A stretch of 64,000 nt of DNA from Fulvivirga sp965227525 (GCA_965227525.1 OZ245762.1:3348001-3412000), one strand, 5' to 3'; positions 47,033 through 55,513 are shown, counted from the first letter of the stretch. The notes: generated from the letters alone by a model not told the origin. Numbers and translations are program-made.

Positions 47033-47036
47033 ATAA

Positions 47037-48929
47037 ATGAAATTTAAGAGTGGATGCATAGCGATTTGTTTATTGCTGTTGGTTAGTGCTACTGCCAGCG
47101 CCCAACTAAAGCTATTTCCTATTAAGCAAGAGCAACATTTGGCAAAAAACAACCGCGACTTTGCCCGCACAGCATCCAACACGATTACCATACCCATTTT
47201 TGAAGAGTTTTCTCAATCTTGCAATCAGCCTGACACTACACTTTGGCAAAACAGCGCCAGTGTTTTTATAAGTAGTGGTCGTGGATTTCAGCCACCTACA
47301 CTCAATGTAGCATCGTTTGATGGTCTGCAAGCTGATGGCTCTCCATATAGCCCTATCTCCGATAGTCAGGGCGAAACAGACGCTTTGACCACCTGCCCAA
47401 TTGACATCAGTGCATTTACTGCTACAGATAATATATACCTTAGTTTCTTCTATCAATTCGGTGGCCTTGGCGAAAGTCCTGATGCCTCCGACTCGCTAAG
47501 AGTTGAGTTTATGGATGCCGACTCGGCCTGGGTTACGGTGTGGCCTGCTGAGGGTGAAGCTTTAGACCGGAGTGGTGATTTTGTTCAGGTAATTCTTCCT
47601 GTAACAGCTGATGAATATTTACATGATGCGTTCCGATTTAAATTTCAGGCATTCGGAAGGCAATCGGGGCCGTTTGATGTGTGGAATGTTGATTACATTT
47701 TTATGAATGAAGGGAGAAATGCCAATGACAATAGTTATCCTGATCGAGCCATTGCCAGTCAATTGAGTTCTGTTTTTAGCAATAATTACTCAGCTGTACC
47801 CAGATTACATTATAAGGACTCTCTAAGGCAGGGCTTTTTTACAATAACAAACCTTGATATTGACGATGGATCACAGGATTATACCATCAATCTAAAAGCT
47901 ACCATTACCGATTATCTCGACAGTGCAAAAACTGAAGCTACTTTCTCAGTCAAAGATTATGTACCTCAACCACCATCCAGTCCTTCTTCGATAGCTCCAG
48001 GTGAAATTAATTCAATTTTCATTCCAGGGATTGTTCCTGAAAGTGCCACCAATGTTGTAGTAGACTCTACTTTTATAACCTTCGACATTAAATTAAACTC
48101 CAAAGATAGTGCTGATAGAGATTCGGTAGAATATACCAATTTTTCTATCACCAACTTCCAGGTCAACGATTCTACAAAACAGTCTTTTACAATGAAAGAC
48201 TTCTACGCATATGATGATGGAACGGCTGAAGTGGGTGCAGGTCTAAATTTCAGCGGTAATCGTTTGGCCTATGAATATGAGATACTGGGAGATACGTTGA
48301 GAGATCTCATTGCCTTTGACATTTACTTTCCTTTTGTTAATACTTCTCCCAACGGTAAGTCAGTGGAGCTTATGGTTTGGAAAAGGTTAGACAATCAACA
48401 ATCGAGTATTCTTTACAAGCAGCAAATTAATATCAATGTAGCACAGGGGCTCAATAAGTTTACACGGTTTATGCTCACAGAGCCGGTCACTCTGGAAGAT
48501 ACAACTATTTATATTGGCTTCAGGCAAATTTCCAATGGAGACCTCGCTGTCGGCTTTGATAAAAATAAAGATACAAGTGATAAAATATTTTTTAACCTTA
48601 CAGGCGACTGGGAGCAAGACCCTAATACAACAGGCAGTCTGATGATGCGCCCTGTATTTGGCGAAGTAGAAGAAGTAATTAGTGGGCTTCCTGTGTTTGA
48701 AAAAGATCAAGTTCGGGTTTACCCAAATCCTGTTCGTGATATGTTACAGGTAGACGGGCACTTCAAAAACTTTACTCTACTCACTATGAGCGGAAAAACC
48801 GTTATTGAGCAAGCGTCTGGAAACTCGCAAATTTCATCCATTGATATGAGCCAATTACCAAAAGGTTTATATTTGCTAAAGATATCAACCGGATTGGAGA
48901 TCATACTAAAGAAGATAATTAAGCAATGA
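47037..48929 (+). CDS. T9SS cargo protein with type A sorting domain
   Basis: A 630-residue secreted protein with a signal peptide (residues 1-22, cleavage at SASAQ), a large beta-rich ectodomain with a jellyroll-like region (about 60-240, 'YLSFFYQFGGLGESPDASDSL'), Ig-like segments, and a C-terminal type A sorting domain (last 78 residues, from VYPNPVRD to LPKGLYLLKI). I see no catalytic motif, so it is probably adhesive or structural. It starts 4 bp after the PASTA gene and overlaps the rhodanese gene by 4 nt, all in one operon. Confidence 0.85.
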   Translation: MKFKSGCIAICLLLLVSATASAQLKLFPIKQEQHLAKNNRDFARTASNTITIPIFEEFSQSCNQPDTTLWQNSASVFISSGRGFQPPTLNVASFDGLQADGSPYSPISDSQGETDALTTCPIDISAFTATDNIYLSFFYQFGGLGESPDASDSLRVEFMDADSAWVTVWPAEGEALDRSGDFVQVILPVTADEYLHDAFRFKFQAFGRQSGPFDVWNVDYIFMNEGRNANDNSYPDRAIASQLSSVFSNNYSAVPRLHYKDSLRQGFFTITNLDIDDGSQDYTINLKATITDYLDSAKTEATFSVKDYVPQPPSSPSSIAPGEINSIFIPGIVPESATNVVVDSTFITFDIKLNSKDSADRDSVEYTNFSITNFQVNDSTKQSFTMKDFYAYDDGTAEVGAGLNFSGNRLAYEYEILGDTLRDLIAFDIYFPFVNTSPNGKSVELMVWKRLDNQQSSILYKQQININVAQGLNKFTRFMLTEPVTLEDTTIYIGFRQISNGDLAVGFDKNKDTSDKIFFNLTGDWEQDPNTTGSLMMRPVFGEVEEVISGLPVFEKDQVRVYPNPVRDMLQVDGHFKNFTLLTMSGKTVIEQASGNSQISSIDMSQLPKGLYLLKISTGLEIILKKIIKQ

Positions 48930-49219
48930 TGATTTCACCTTCAGAACTTAAAGAAAAGCTTAACCAGGACGATATATTGGTCATTGATGTAAGAGAGCCC
49001 TGGGAATACGAAGAGCATAACATAGGTGCCAAAAACATTCCCCTGACAAAGCTTCCCAATAAGTTAGACGATCTAGCCGACCACAAAGAGTCGGAGATTA
49101 TCGTCCACTGCCAATCAGGGAAGCGTAGTAATCAGGCAATGAAATACCTTTGCAAACACGGATTCTCCAATGTAAAAAGTCTTCAGGGTGGCTTGCAGGC
49201 TTATTTAGAAGAAGCATAG
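48926..49219 (+). CDS. Rhodanese-like sulfurtransferase
   Basis: A 97-residue single-domain rhodanese: 'VIDVREPWEYEEHNIGAKNIPL' and the active-site loop 'VHCQSGKRSNQAMKYL' with C62. It transfers sulfane sulfur or detoxifies thiols. The start ATG overlaps the previous stop (ATGA). It ends the ddl-side operon. After it begins a repeat-rich spacer. Confidence 0.92.
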   Translation: MMISPSELKEKLNQDDILVIDVREPWEYEEHNIGAKNIPLTKLPNKLDDLADHKESEIIVHCQSGKRSNQAMKYLCKHGFSNVKSLQGGLQAYLEEA

Positions 49220-49562
49220 GAGCTGAGTGCATAGAGCTGAGAGACGGTAAAGATCCCAACGGGATGACTTGAGGGCACATTGTATCCCCTTGAGGGGATT
49301 ATAGGGGTGAAAAATTTGTTACACGGAGTGACACTAATAAAGCACTAAGAATCACAAAGGTTCGAGTACCTCCGCCTTACTCATTCTTATAACAATTGTC
49401 ACCCTGAACTTGATTCAGGGTCCTAAAGTAAGTCGTCAGACCACTCAAAGTGGTCAGACGACTAAATAGTCATCGATATAATTAAACAGATTGCCTCGTG
49501 CCTCAATAACCAGAAACACTCCAGGCACCCTGCGCTCCGCGCTCCGCGCTCAGCACTTTGGG
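49220..49562. repeat. 343-bp intergenic spacer made of dispersed repeats
   Basis: No gene is visible. Sub-elements in order: a GAGCTGAG-type purine-rich stretch (about 49218-49240); ATCCCAACGGGATGAC (49250-49265); a CCCC/GGGG element (49281-49310, also at 54158, 56241, 56610); an ACCCTGAA/TTCAGGGT hairpin element (49397-49428); palindrome family A (49431-49463); and a GCGCTCCGCGCTC run (about 49531-49553). The same units recur in the 52.9-57 kb region. Confidence 0.8.
49397..49463. repeat. Composite repeat B+A: hairpin element plus palindrome (copy 3 of A)
   Basis: 49397-49428 holds inverted arms ACCCTGAA/TTCAGGGT. It is followed by CCTAAAG and then a 15-bp imperfect palindrome (49431-49463) with arms GTCGTC-CAGACCAC type. 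The B element recurs at 54568 and 55610, each time also followed by an A-type sequence. Confidence 0.8.
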
Positions 49563-50780
49563 CTAGGGAATAACAATTGGTGCCGGACTAAAGGAAATAA
49601 TAAAAATCACCAAAGCCACCCATCCTAAAATTTTTCTATTCATATCCAGAGGCTCTTCAATAGGTGTGATTGGGTGATAAACTCCTATAAAACGACTTAC
49701 AATGAAAGCAAAAAACAACCAGCCGGAGTAACCTTCCATTTCAGGATATAGCAAAGTAAGTAAGAACTGGATGGAAAAAACAGCCAGGGCCAATAACCAG
49801 GTAGTCGTGGTATTTAGTTTTAAGCCTTTGAATAGAATATACAGAAAACCTCCATAGATAATCATCGAGACGTATATATTCATCCCAAAAAGCACCTCAC
49901 CCTGATCATATGGTGTAATAATACCCGTACCAGCATATAAGACAAACCCAACAAAGACAATTTGAGCCACCAGACGATGCATTTTTGAGCCAATCAAGCC
50001 ATAAAGCACATGTCCCCCATCTAACTGACCAAGCGGCAATAAGTTGAGTGCAGTAAATAAAAGTGCCAGAAATCCTGCAAATAAAAACGGATAATGCATC
50101 ATTTCATGGGCATTAGGCATTCGCTCAGGATCTGCAAGAATTCTTTCAAAGGCCATAAATGTAAGGTTGCTACCCAACATCATACCCAAACCCTGTTGTT
50201 CCGGGCTATTGAAACGAATGGTGTCTGGGTATATCGACATATCCTGATCAGTCAGCTTCTCGATCTCACTTTTTAAAGCAAAAGTATCTTTGGTGTAAAC
50301 AATCTCCTCGTATTTATCACCAAAGGCCATGTATTCAGGGTGTATTTCGAAAATATGATCCTTCTCGGGAAGGTGGGTAAAACCATATACTAAAAACCCC
50401 ATCGCCATAATAAACCCCGCCAGAGGGCCACTTAGTCCGATATCAAAATTCTGTTTTTGTGATTTTACAAACTCCTTAATTTTGATCAGTGCGCCCATGG
50501 TACCAATAAGGCCCGGTATTGGTGGCAAAGGTATATAATAGGGCAAGGATGTTTTGACTTTGTGGTACCTGGCAGTAAAGTAATGACCAAACTCATGCAC
50601 AGTAAGTATCAGAAGAAATGGAATTGAATACTCCATGCCAGCAACAAAGTCACTCCAATCGTAGGGCGTAAATAACCATATGCGACTATTTACCCAAAAG
50701 CTACCCGCTAGCGTGGTTGTGAAAAAAGTAACAATGAATAGGCTCGCATGTATGAGGTACTGCTTATATTTTTTCTGCAT
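49563..50780 (-). CDS. Site-2 protease family (M50) membrane metalloprotease
   Basis: A 405-residue integral-membrane zinc protease with 'LTVHEFGHYFTARYHKVK' (H62, E63, H66), 'TMGALIKI' and the second-metal motif 'LLPLGQLDGGHVLYGL' (about residue 255-270), in some seven hydrophobic segments. I use the ATG at 50780, preceded at 7 nt by AAGGAG (50788-50793) lying inside the HAD gene. A TTG at 50783 is in frame but not needed. Such proteases cut transmembrane proteins, as in regulated intramembrane proteolysis. The HAD gene upstream overlaps it by 17 nt. Confidence 0.92.
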   Translation of the reverse strand: MQKKYKQYLIHASLFIVTFFTTTLAGSFWVNSRIWLFTPYDWSDFVAGMEYSIPFLLILTVHEFGHYFTARYHKVKTSLPYYIPLPPIPGLIGTMGALIKIKEFVKSQKQNFDIGLSGPLAGFIMAMGFLVYGFTHLPEKDHIFEIHPEYMAFGDKYEEIVYTKDTFALKSEIEKLTDQDMSIYPDTIRFNSPEQQGLGMMLGSNLTFMAFERILADPERMPNAHEMMHYPFLFAGFLALLFTALNLLPLGQLDGGHVLYGLIGSKMHRLVAQIVFVGFVLYAGTGIITPYDQGEVLFGMNIYVSMIIYGGFLYILFKGLKLNTTTTWLLALAVFSIQFLLTLLYPEMEGYSGWLFFAFIVSRFIGVYHPITPIEEPLDMNRKILGWVALVIFIISFSPAPIVIP

Positions 50781-51399
50781 CAAAAATCTCCTTCAATAGA
50801 TATGGGTTCGTTACCTGATATGTTTGTAAGCCAACACGCAGGGCTCCTTTAAGGTTATCCAGATTATCATCCAAAAATAAAGTTTTTGCAGGATCGAGCT
50901 GATGGTCGTGCAACACTTTCTCAAATATCTCAGCATCTGGTTTGCGCATACTCACCTCCTGAGAATAATAGGCCTGGGTAAAATAATCTTCCAAGGTTTC
51001 ATCCTGTAGGGGTAGGAAGTGTTCTCGCACACACCGTAAATGGATATTATTAGTGTTGCTGAGCAGGAATAAGTCGAAGTCCTTTTTCAACATCTTAAGC
51101 ATATGCAATCGTTCCTGTGGAATATCGAGAATCATAGCATTCCATGCCTCATCCAGTTGTGCATCGCTGACATTAACTTTTAACAATGCCCTTAGTCCGT
51201 TTCGAAATTCTTCATCGCTGATAGCGCCTTTCTCATAATGATGAAAAAGCGGATCTCCCCAATACATACCTACCATCTCCTGCGGATCAAGGCCTGCCAT
51301 GTCAGCGAGTTTTTGAATGGTACACTGTATATCAAGGTTTATGATGACACCTCCCAGATCAAAAATTAAGGTATTTATATGTTTGAAGTGAATTGGCAT
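50764..51399 (-). CDS. HAD-IA family hydrolase
   Basis: A HAD hydrolase of about 211 residues: motif I 'LIFDLGGVIINLD' (nucleophile Asp, but the second Asp of DxD is replaced by Gly), motif II 'LFLLSNTNNIH', motif III 'KPDAEIF' (Lys) and motif IV 'LFLDDNLDNL'. DxG in place of DxD suggests a haloacid-dehalogenase or phosphatase-like variant. The best start is the ATG at 51399 (MPIHFKH), with AAAG-type purines upstream. An in-frame ATG at 51423 adds eight residues. It overlaps and probably couples with the site-2 protease gene. Confidence 0.87.
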   Translation of the reverse strand: MPIHFKHINTLIFDLGGVIINLDIQCTIQKLADMAGLDPQEMVGMYWGDPLFHHYEKGAISDEEFRNGLRALLKVNVSDAQLDEAWNAMILDIPQERLHMLKMLKKDFDLFLLSNTNNIHLRCVREHFLPLQDETLEDYFTQAYYSQEVSMRKPDAEIFEKVLHDHQLDPAKTLFLDDNLDNLKGALRVGLQTYQVTNPYLLKEIFDAEKI

Positions 51400-51536
51400 A
51401 CTGATTTCTTTCAAAGCGATCAAAGATAACTAAAGGCCTGCGTATGCTGAAATCCATTTGAACTATTAAAATCCGTCTGGAGTAAGTAAAAGTGAAACAG
51501 TACGCTTAATTTTAAGTGAGATTCTAAACACATATT

Positions 51537-52883
51537 ATGAAAAATACTTATCCATTTATCATCTTATTAGCTTTTCTAATTAACTGTAATCAACAACAGC
51601 CTGACAATAAAGAGGCAAAAAACACACAGAGAGTAAGTATTGCAGAAATTGAAGCTGGTATAAGAAAGCATATTGCTGAGAAAACCGCAGCTGACAGTGG
51701 CTATTTTAGAATACAAGACGGTAAAGATGAGCTAAAACTCAAGTTGGTAAGGGTGCATACAGAATATCTTTCTAACCTTGGGCCAAAACGCTATTTTGCT
51801 TGTGTCGATTTGGCCGAGATTGATGGCAATGTTTATGATGTTGATTTCTTTCTTTCCGGAGAAAGCGATGACATGCAAGTGACAGAAACAACTGTGCACA
51901 AGCTCAATGGAAAACCTTTCTACACCTGGAAGCAGCGCCCGGATAAAACGTGGCACCGTGTAGAGGTAGCACAGGCAACTAACCAGTTGCTGGGAGTGAT
52001 TGAAGGCGAGGATGCTTTTCAATTTACCTATGAGGCTAAACTGCCCGAGCTTAAAAGTAATGGACAACTCTGGATACCTTTGGCGCAAACAGACGATTTT
52101 CAGGAAGTTGACATTGTGTCAATTGACGCTCCGATAGCTCATGAAATTTTAAAAGAGCAGCAAAATGGCAATGACATACTCTTTCTATCACCAACACCAG
52201 CAACAAGTGGTAAAACCATTACAGTCACTTACGAAGTAAAGAGAAAAGAAAAGTCTTCGTATGCATCTGATGAGGCAAACCTCGAGCGCTACCTGCAAGG
52301 CACAGAATTGCTCCCTGTAGGAGGCCGATTTCAGGATATTGTAGACGAAATATTAGTCAAAGCACCAGAAGACAATCAGCTGATGCAGGCGCGTGCTATT
52401 TATGATTACATCATTGACAATGTGGCCTATAAAAAAGTAGGGGTTTATGGAACAGGTGATGCCAACTATGCCTGTGATGCTAAAAGTGGCAATTGCACAG
52501 AGTTCCATTCATTCTTTATTTCTTTGGCACGAACGGCCGGTATACCTGCCCGATTTGCGATTGGCGCTTCCATCCCTTCGGAGCGTAATGAAGGCGGCAT
52601 CAATGGGTACCATTGCTGGGCCGAATTTCACGCAGAAGGCAAATGGTGGCCGGTTGACATTAGCGAAGGAAACAAATATACCCCATTGGCTACTTATTAC
52701 TTTGGTCACCATCCGGCCAATCGAATTGAGCTAAGTCGAGGCCGGGATTTAGTGATTGAACCTGCTCCTGCCTCTGGGCCGATTAATTTTCATGCTTATC
52801 CTGTACTTGAGGTGGGTGGTAAGAAAGTGGATGTGAAGACTACTTTTAGTTTCGAAAGAGAAACTTCAGGCGCAGAAAGCTAG
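51537..52883 (+). CDS. Transglutaminase-like lipoprotein
   Basis: A 448-residue lipoprotein (LINCNQ, Cys17). The N-terminal 200 residues form an uncharacterised beta-rich part. The C-terminal transglutaminase-like (papain-fold) core has C320 (GNCTEFHSFF), H359 (GYHCWAEF) and D374 (WWPVDISEGN), a complete triad, and 'YDYIIDNVAY' upstream. These domains are peptidases or crosslinking enzymes on the periplasmic side or surface. A single gene followed by a repeat-rich spacer. Confidence 0.9.
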   Translation: MKNTYPFIILLAFLINCNQQQPDNKEAKNTQRVSIAEIEAGIRKHIAEKTAADSGYFRIQDGKDELKLKLVRVHTEYLSNLGPKRYFACVDLAEIDGNVYDVDFFLSGESDDMQVTETTVHKLNGKPFYTWKQRPDKTWHRVEVAQATNQLLGVIEGEDAFQFTYEAKLPELKSNGQLWIPLAQTDDFQEVDIVSIDAPIAHEILKEQQNGNDILFLSPTPATSGKTITVTYEVKRKEKSSYASDEANLERYLQGTELLPVGGRFQDIVDEILVKAPEDNQLMQARAIYDYIIDNVAYKKVGVYGTGDANYACDAKSGNCTEFHSFFISLARTAGIPARFAIGASIPSERNEGGINGYHCWAEFHAEGKWWPVDISEGNKYTPLATYYFGHHPANRIELSRGRDLVIEPAPASGPINFHAYPVLEVGGKKVDVKTTFSFERETSGAES

Positions 52884-52990
52884 CACCTCCATCGGGCGGC
52901 TGTAGTCCCTCCGGTGGTTGTAGATGTAAAAAAATAGTAACACAAAGTGGCTCAAAGGAGGCACGAAGAATCACAAAGTGATGTCACCCT

Positions 52991-53023
52991 AGTCGTCTGA
53001 CCTCTCAAAGTCGTCTGACGACT
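52991..53023. repeat. Palindromic repeat, family A (copy 4)
   Basis: An AGTCGTCTGACCTC left arm and a TCGTCTGACGACT right arm of the same family, here with two differences that weaken the inner stem. It forms an inverted repeat of 33 bp. Confidence 0.7.
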
Positions 53024-53136
53024 CATCAGGGTTCACAAAGGATATTCATTACACAAGTCATGCTGAGCGCCAGCGAAGCAACTTACTAAGTGAAGCAGTA
53101 ACTGAGTAGATAAAAAGACTTTTTGTTTCTCTCCTT

Positions 53137-53314
53137 TTTGTCTTGACACAAAAAGAAGGAAAAAAGTCAAGGCTGTGGCTGAATTCCTGGAATTTTGTCA
53201 GTATCTGCACGGAATCCTAAGCTCATCACGCTTATGGCGTGATTCAAACAAAGGATTCCATCCAATACCATCATGGACAAAATACCTTAACGGAATTAAG
53301 CCTAGGCCGATGGA
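53137..53314. repeat. Hairpin-rich dispersed repeat, family C (copy 1)
   Basis: About 178 bp starting with TTGTCTTGACAC and ending at GGCCG. In order: CTTGAC/GTCAAG arms around an A-rich loop, AAATTCC-like/GGAATT hairpin, outer arms GGAATCC/GGATTCC enclosing the perfect stem ATCACGC-TTATG-GCGTGAT, then a short CC-TTAAC-GG hairpin. Its 41-bp core (53222-53262) is identical to the two other full copies. Confidence 0.8.
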
Positions 53315-53366
53315 ATGGTTCTTCGTAGTTTGAAACTACGAAAGGCATAAAGTCACAACAAACAAA

Positions 53367-53395
53367 AAAACCAGCACCTTAAGGTGCTGGTTTCT
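53367..53395 (-). terminator. Terminator of the acidic lipoprotein gene
   Basis: CCAGCACCTT/AAGGTGCTGG (53371-53390), a perfect 20-bp palindrome, is followed on the minus strand by TTTTTTTG. It lies 22 bp after the stop at 53418. Confidence 0.85.
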
Positions 53396-53417
53396 CATTT
53401 CTTTCAAGTCCATTGAC

Positions 53418-53687
53418 TTATTCCATGCTTGTTGAGTCTGAGTCATCCTCAGCAGGATGCTCTCCTTCTGGATGTTCAGCATCTCCATCGCTTGGGTGTT
53501 CTCCTTCCGGATGCTCACCACCCTCCTCTTCTTCAGCTTCCATTTCAGCTGGCTCTTCAGTTTCTGTAGACTCATCAGCTTCAGTACTACCCTGGCCTCC
53601 ACATGACACTAGCGCGCCAGAAAAACCAAGTAAGAATAACAAAGACAAAGACAATGCGTATTTTTTCAATGTGTTTTTAATTTTCAT
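53418..53687 (-). CDS. Small acidic lipoprotein with EHPEGEHP repeats
   Basis: An 89-residue protein: lipoprotein signal (residues 1-29, ALVSC, Cys29), then a very acidic mature part containing a doubled unit (EHPEGEHPSDGD, EHPEGEHPAEDD) with six histidines and no hydrophobic core. I prefer this frame to an overlapping minus-strand frame (53336-53602) that lacks a signal peptide. The His and Glu spacing suggests possible metal binding, as inference. It is probably a surface or periplasmic lipoprotein. It has its own terminator. Confidence 0.75.
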   Translation of the reverse strand: MKIKNTLKKYALSLSLLFLLGFSGALVSCGGQGSTEADESTETEEPAEMEAEEEEGGEHPEGEHPSDGDAEHPEGEHPAEDDSDSTSME

Positions 53688-53900
53688 AGTATTTGTGTTT
53701 TTCGGTTCAAAGGTAGAATGAATTTAGTTAATAAATGATCAGGAAACAAAGAATAGATTTAACAGTAGCTATTGATAATTAATAATGCATGACTTTACAT
53801 TTCAATTTTAAAAATATTGTTTGTGTATTAGTGACCAAATATCTAATATTGCAATCCCAAAATTAATTCAGAATTTGAAATTCAAAATTTCGAATTAATC

Positions 53901-53974
53901 GGGCCCTTAGCTCAGTTGGTTAGAGCACCTGACTCATAATCAGGTGGTCGCTGGTTCGAGCCCAGCAGGGCCCA
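53901..53974 (+). tRNA. tRNA with anticodon CAU, probably tRNA-Ile2 (lysidine type)
   Basis: A full cloverleaf: acceptor GGGCCCT with AGGGCCC (53967-53973), the D arm, the anticodon stem CCTGA/TCAGG with loop CTCATAA (anticodon CAT 53935-53937), a T arm with GGTTCGAGCC, and discriminator A. CCA is not encoded. An anticodon of CAU means either elongator tRNA-Met or tRNA-Ile with lysidine. Acceptor pairs C4-G69 and C5-G68, recognised by TilS in other bacteria, favour tRNA-Ile2, as inference. Confidence 0.9.
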
Positions 53975-53983
53975 CATTAAAAA

Positions 53984-54014
53984 GAAGCCATAGTGTGAAA
54001 GCTATGGCTTTTTG
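53984..54014 (+). terminator. Terminator of the tRNA transcript
   Basis: AGCCATAG (53986-53993) pairs with CTATGGCT (54002-54009) around an 8-nt loop and is followed by TTTT, 12 bp after the tRNA. Confidence 0.85.
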
Positions 54015-54033
54015 CTTTTAAAGTATTTCATAC

Positions 54034-54093
54034 GCTGGGCGAGAAGTCTATCCCGATTGGAGTAAAACGGAACATCGGGAAGCCCAGCAGGGC
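54034..54093. repeat. Nested inverted repeat with tRNA-like 13-mer
   Basis: GCTGGGC (54034-54040) pairs with GCCCAGC (54082-54088), enclosing TCCCGAT (54051-54057) with ATCGGGA (54074-54080). The right part, AGCCCAGCAGGGC (54081-54093), is identical to tRNA positions 53959-53971. It may be a degenerate attachment site or a copied tRNA end. Confidence 0.6.
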
Positions 54094-54376
54094 AGTCTAT
54101 AGTGCATATCGACTGAGTAAGATCCCTCTGATTCCTCGGGATGACTGAGTTATTTGATGTATCCCATTAAGGGGATTATAGGGGTGAATAAGCAATGAGC
54201 TAAGCGCGAAGCGCTGAGCACCAGCGAAGCAACTCACTAAGTATAACCAGTCACTGAGTTAAAAGCTGTAAGCTTTTAGTGCTTAGCGCACCCCTGACCC
54301 TTAAAGGGGCACACCTACTTACATTTCGTTAACAAATTGCTTTGTTGCCCTCAGACTTTTGAAAGGTCTTTTCATT

Positions 54377-54556
54377 TTTTGTCTTGACACAAAAAACGAA
54401 ACAAAAAAAGTCAAGGCTATGGCCAAATTCCTGTAATTTTGTCGGAAACTGCCAGGAATCCTTAAACTCATCACGCTTATGGCGTGATTCAAACAAAGGA
54501 TTCCATCAAATACTGTCAAGAACAAAATCCCTTAAAGGAATTGAGCCAAATGCCGG
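54377..54556. repeat. Hairpin-rich dispersed repeat, family C (copy 2)
   Basis: Same order of hairpins as the copy at 53137, starting TTTTTGTCTTGACAC and ending before GCCGGG. The 41-bp core is at 54467-54507. In the last hairpin it has CCC-TTAA-AGG where the others have TCC-TTAAC-GGA, i.e. the same fold with altered bases. Confidence 0.8.
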
Positions 54557-54567
54557 GCACGCAGAGC

Positions 54568-54616
54568 TGTCACCCTGAACTTGATTCAGGGTCCTAAAGT
54601 TAGTGGTCTGACGACT
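54568..54616. repeat. Composite repeat B+A (partial A)
   Basis: The B element (54568-54599, ACCCTGAA/TTCAGGGT) is followed by half of palindrome A (GTGGTCTGACGACT, 54603-54616). Confidence 0.7.
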
Positions 54617-54688
54617 GCACAGCTACTCGGGCCTACAGATTGCTTCGTGCCTCGCAATAACCAGACACTTTATCAGCTTATAGATACT

Positions 54689-55513
54689 CTACCTTTCCAA
54701 CACCCGAAAAGCTACTTTTCCTGTCTTTGTTTCCAACAATTCGAAACTCACTTCTGTGCCTGCCCTAATTGTCCGGTAGCCATCGCCCGGTATAGCTGTG
54801 AAATTAAAAAACACTTCTTCCTCAACACCTTCTACATCGATCATGCCGTTGCCGGAAGGTTTGTCAAACCACTTGACTACTCCTTGATGTGTATTATGCT
54901 TTGGGTCGTGATTGTCTTTATCGTGCCACACCTGCTGGGGTACTCTTATTTGAGTGACATGGTCGGTGGTATAAGCTTCATGCTTGTAGTAAGACTGCTC
55001 AGACATGATGGCCCTTAAATCTTGCCTTAGTTCCTCTAACGTAGGTCGGCCGACAAAATACCAGCCTTCATACACTTTATGCACAGTAAGGTCTGGCCTG
55101 AGCACGTAGGTATAGGGCAGCGCCTGATAAGCATATTCTCCTTCTGTTTCGTCCAGAATATCTAACTGTTTGATCAGCTTTCTATCGGTATCTGCTATAA
55201 ATGACCACTCCGCTCCCAGCCCGGCTCTAAAGGCCGCCTGTGTTCCTGAAGGCCATGCACTGACCGCCATCAGCCGCCCAAAATTGACGGACAACTCATG
55301 CTGAAAATCACACAACATGCGCATTTGTTGTTGATCTCTCGGGCAAAAGAAACCACGGTAGAAAACCACAATCAAAGGGTAACCGTCTTGAAAGCCAAGT
55401 TTTTGATCGAAAAGAGAGGGTCTGGTAAAGCTCGATGGCGATACTGTCTTACCTTCATGGTCTGGTAGCTGAAAGTCAGGAAATTTATCTCCTATGTTAA
55501 GGTTATTAGGCAT
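54689..55513 (-). CDS. Peroxiredoxin-like domain fused to cold-shock-like domain
   Basis: A 274-residue protein. Residues 5-165 form an AhpC/TSA-like redoxin with one cysteine in the active-site position (VFYRGFFCPRD, C57) and no clear resolving cysteine in the usual place. Residues 208-272 resemble a cold-shock (OB) domain: 'GVVKWFDKPSGNGMI' and 'EVFFNFTAI', with RNP1 altered (KGFGFI to SGNGMI). The linker is His/Asp-rich. I use the ATG at 55513; a TTG at 55549 is also in frame. The gene stands alone between repeat regions. It may sense or repair oxidation at RNA or DNA, which is inference. Confidence 0.82.
   Translation of the reverse strand: MPNNLNIGDKFPDFQLPDHEGKTVSPSSFTRPSLFDQKLGFQDGYPLIVVFYRGFFCPRDQQQMRMLCDFQHELSVNFGRLMAVSAWPSGTQAAFRAGLGAEWSFIADTDRKLIKQLDILDETEGEYAYQALPYTYVLRPDLTVHKVYEGWYFVGRPTLEELRQDLRAIMSEQSYYKHEAYTTDHVTQIRVPQQVWHDKDNHDPKHNTHQGVVKWFDKPSGNGMIDVEGVEEEVFFNFTAIPGDGYRTIRAGTEVSFELLETKTGKVAFRVLER

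Larger units (their letters stand above)
52884..53366. repeat. Repeat-rich spacer after the transglutaminase gene
   Basis: I see no convincing gene in this spacer. It contains palindrome family A (52991-53023), a GTCATGCTGAGC-type unit (about 53055-53092), and a full-length copy of the hairpin-rich family C (53137-53314). Confidence 0.75.
53975..54688. other. 714-bp spacer behind the tRNA: no gene, repeat mosaic
   Basis: After the tRNA terminator I see no convincing gene. The spacer holds a nested inverted repeat (54034-54093) that includes 13 bp identical to the tRNA 3' region, an ATCCC-type unit, a CCCC/GGGG element (54158-54188), CTAAGCGCGAAGCGC stretches, a full copy of family C (54377-54556), and a B+A composite (54568-54616). 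Confidence 0.75.

Noticed and set aside
53336..53602. Minus-strand 88-codon frame overlapping the acidic lipoprotein
   Set aside because: No signal peptide or domain, runs through the terminator, and the other frame has a clear lipobox and repeats.
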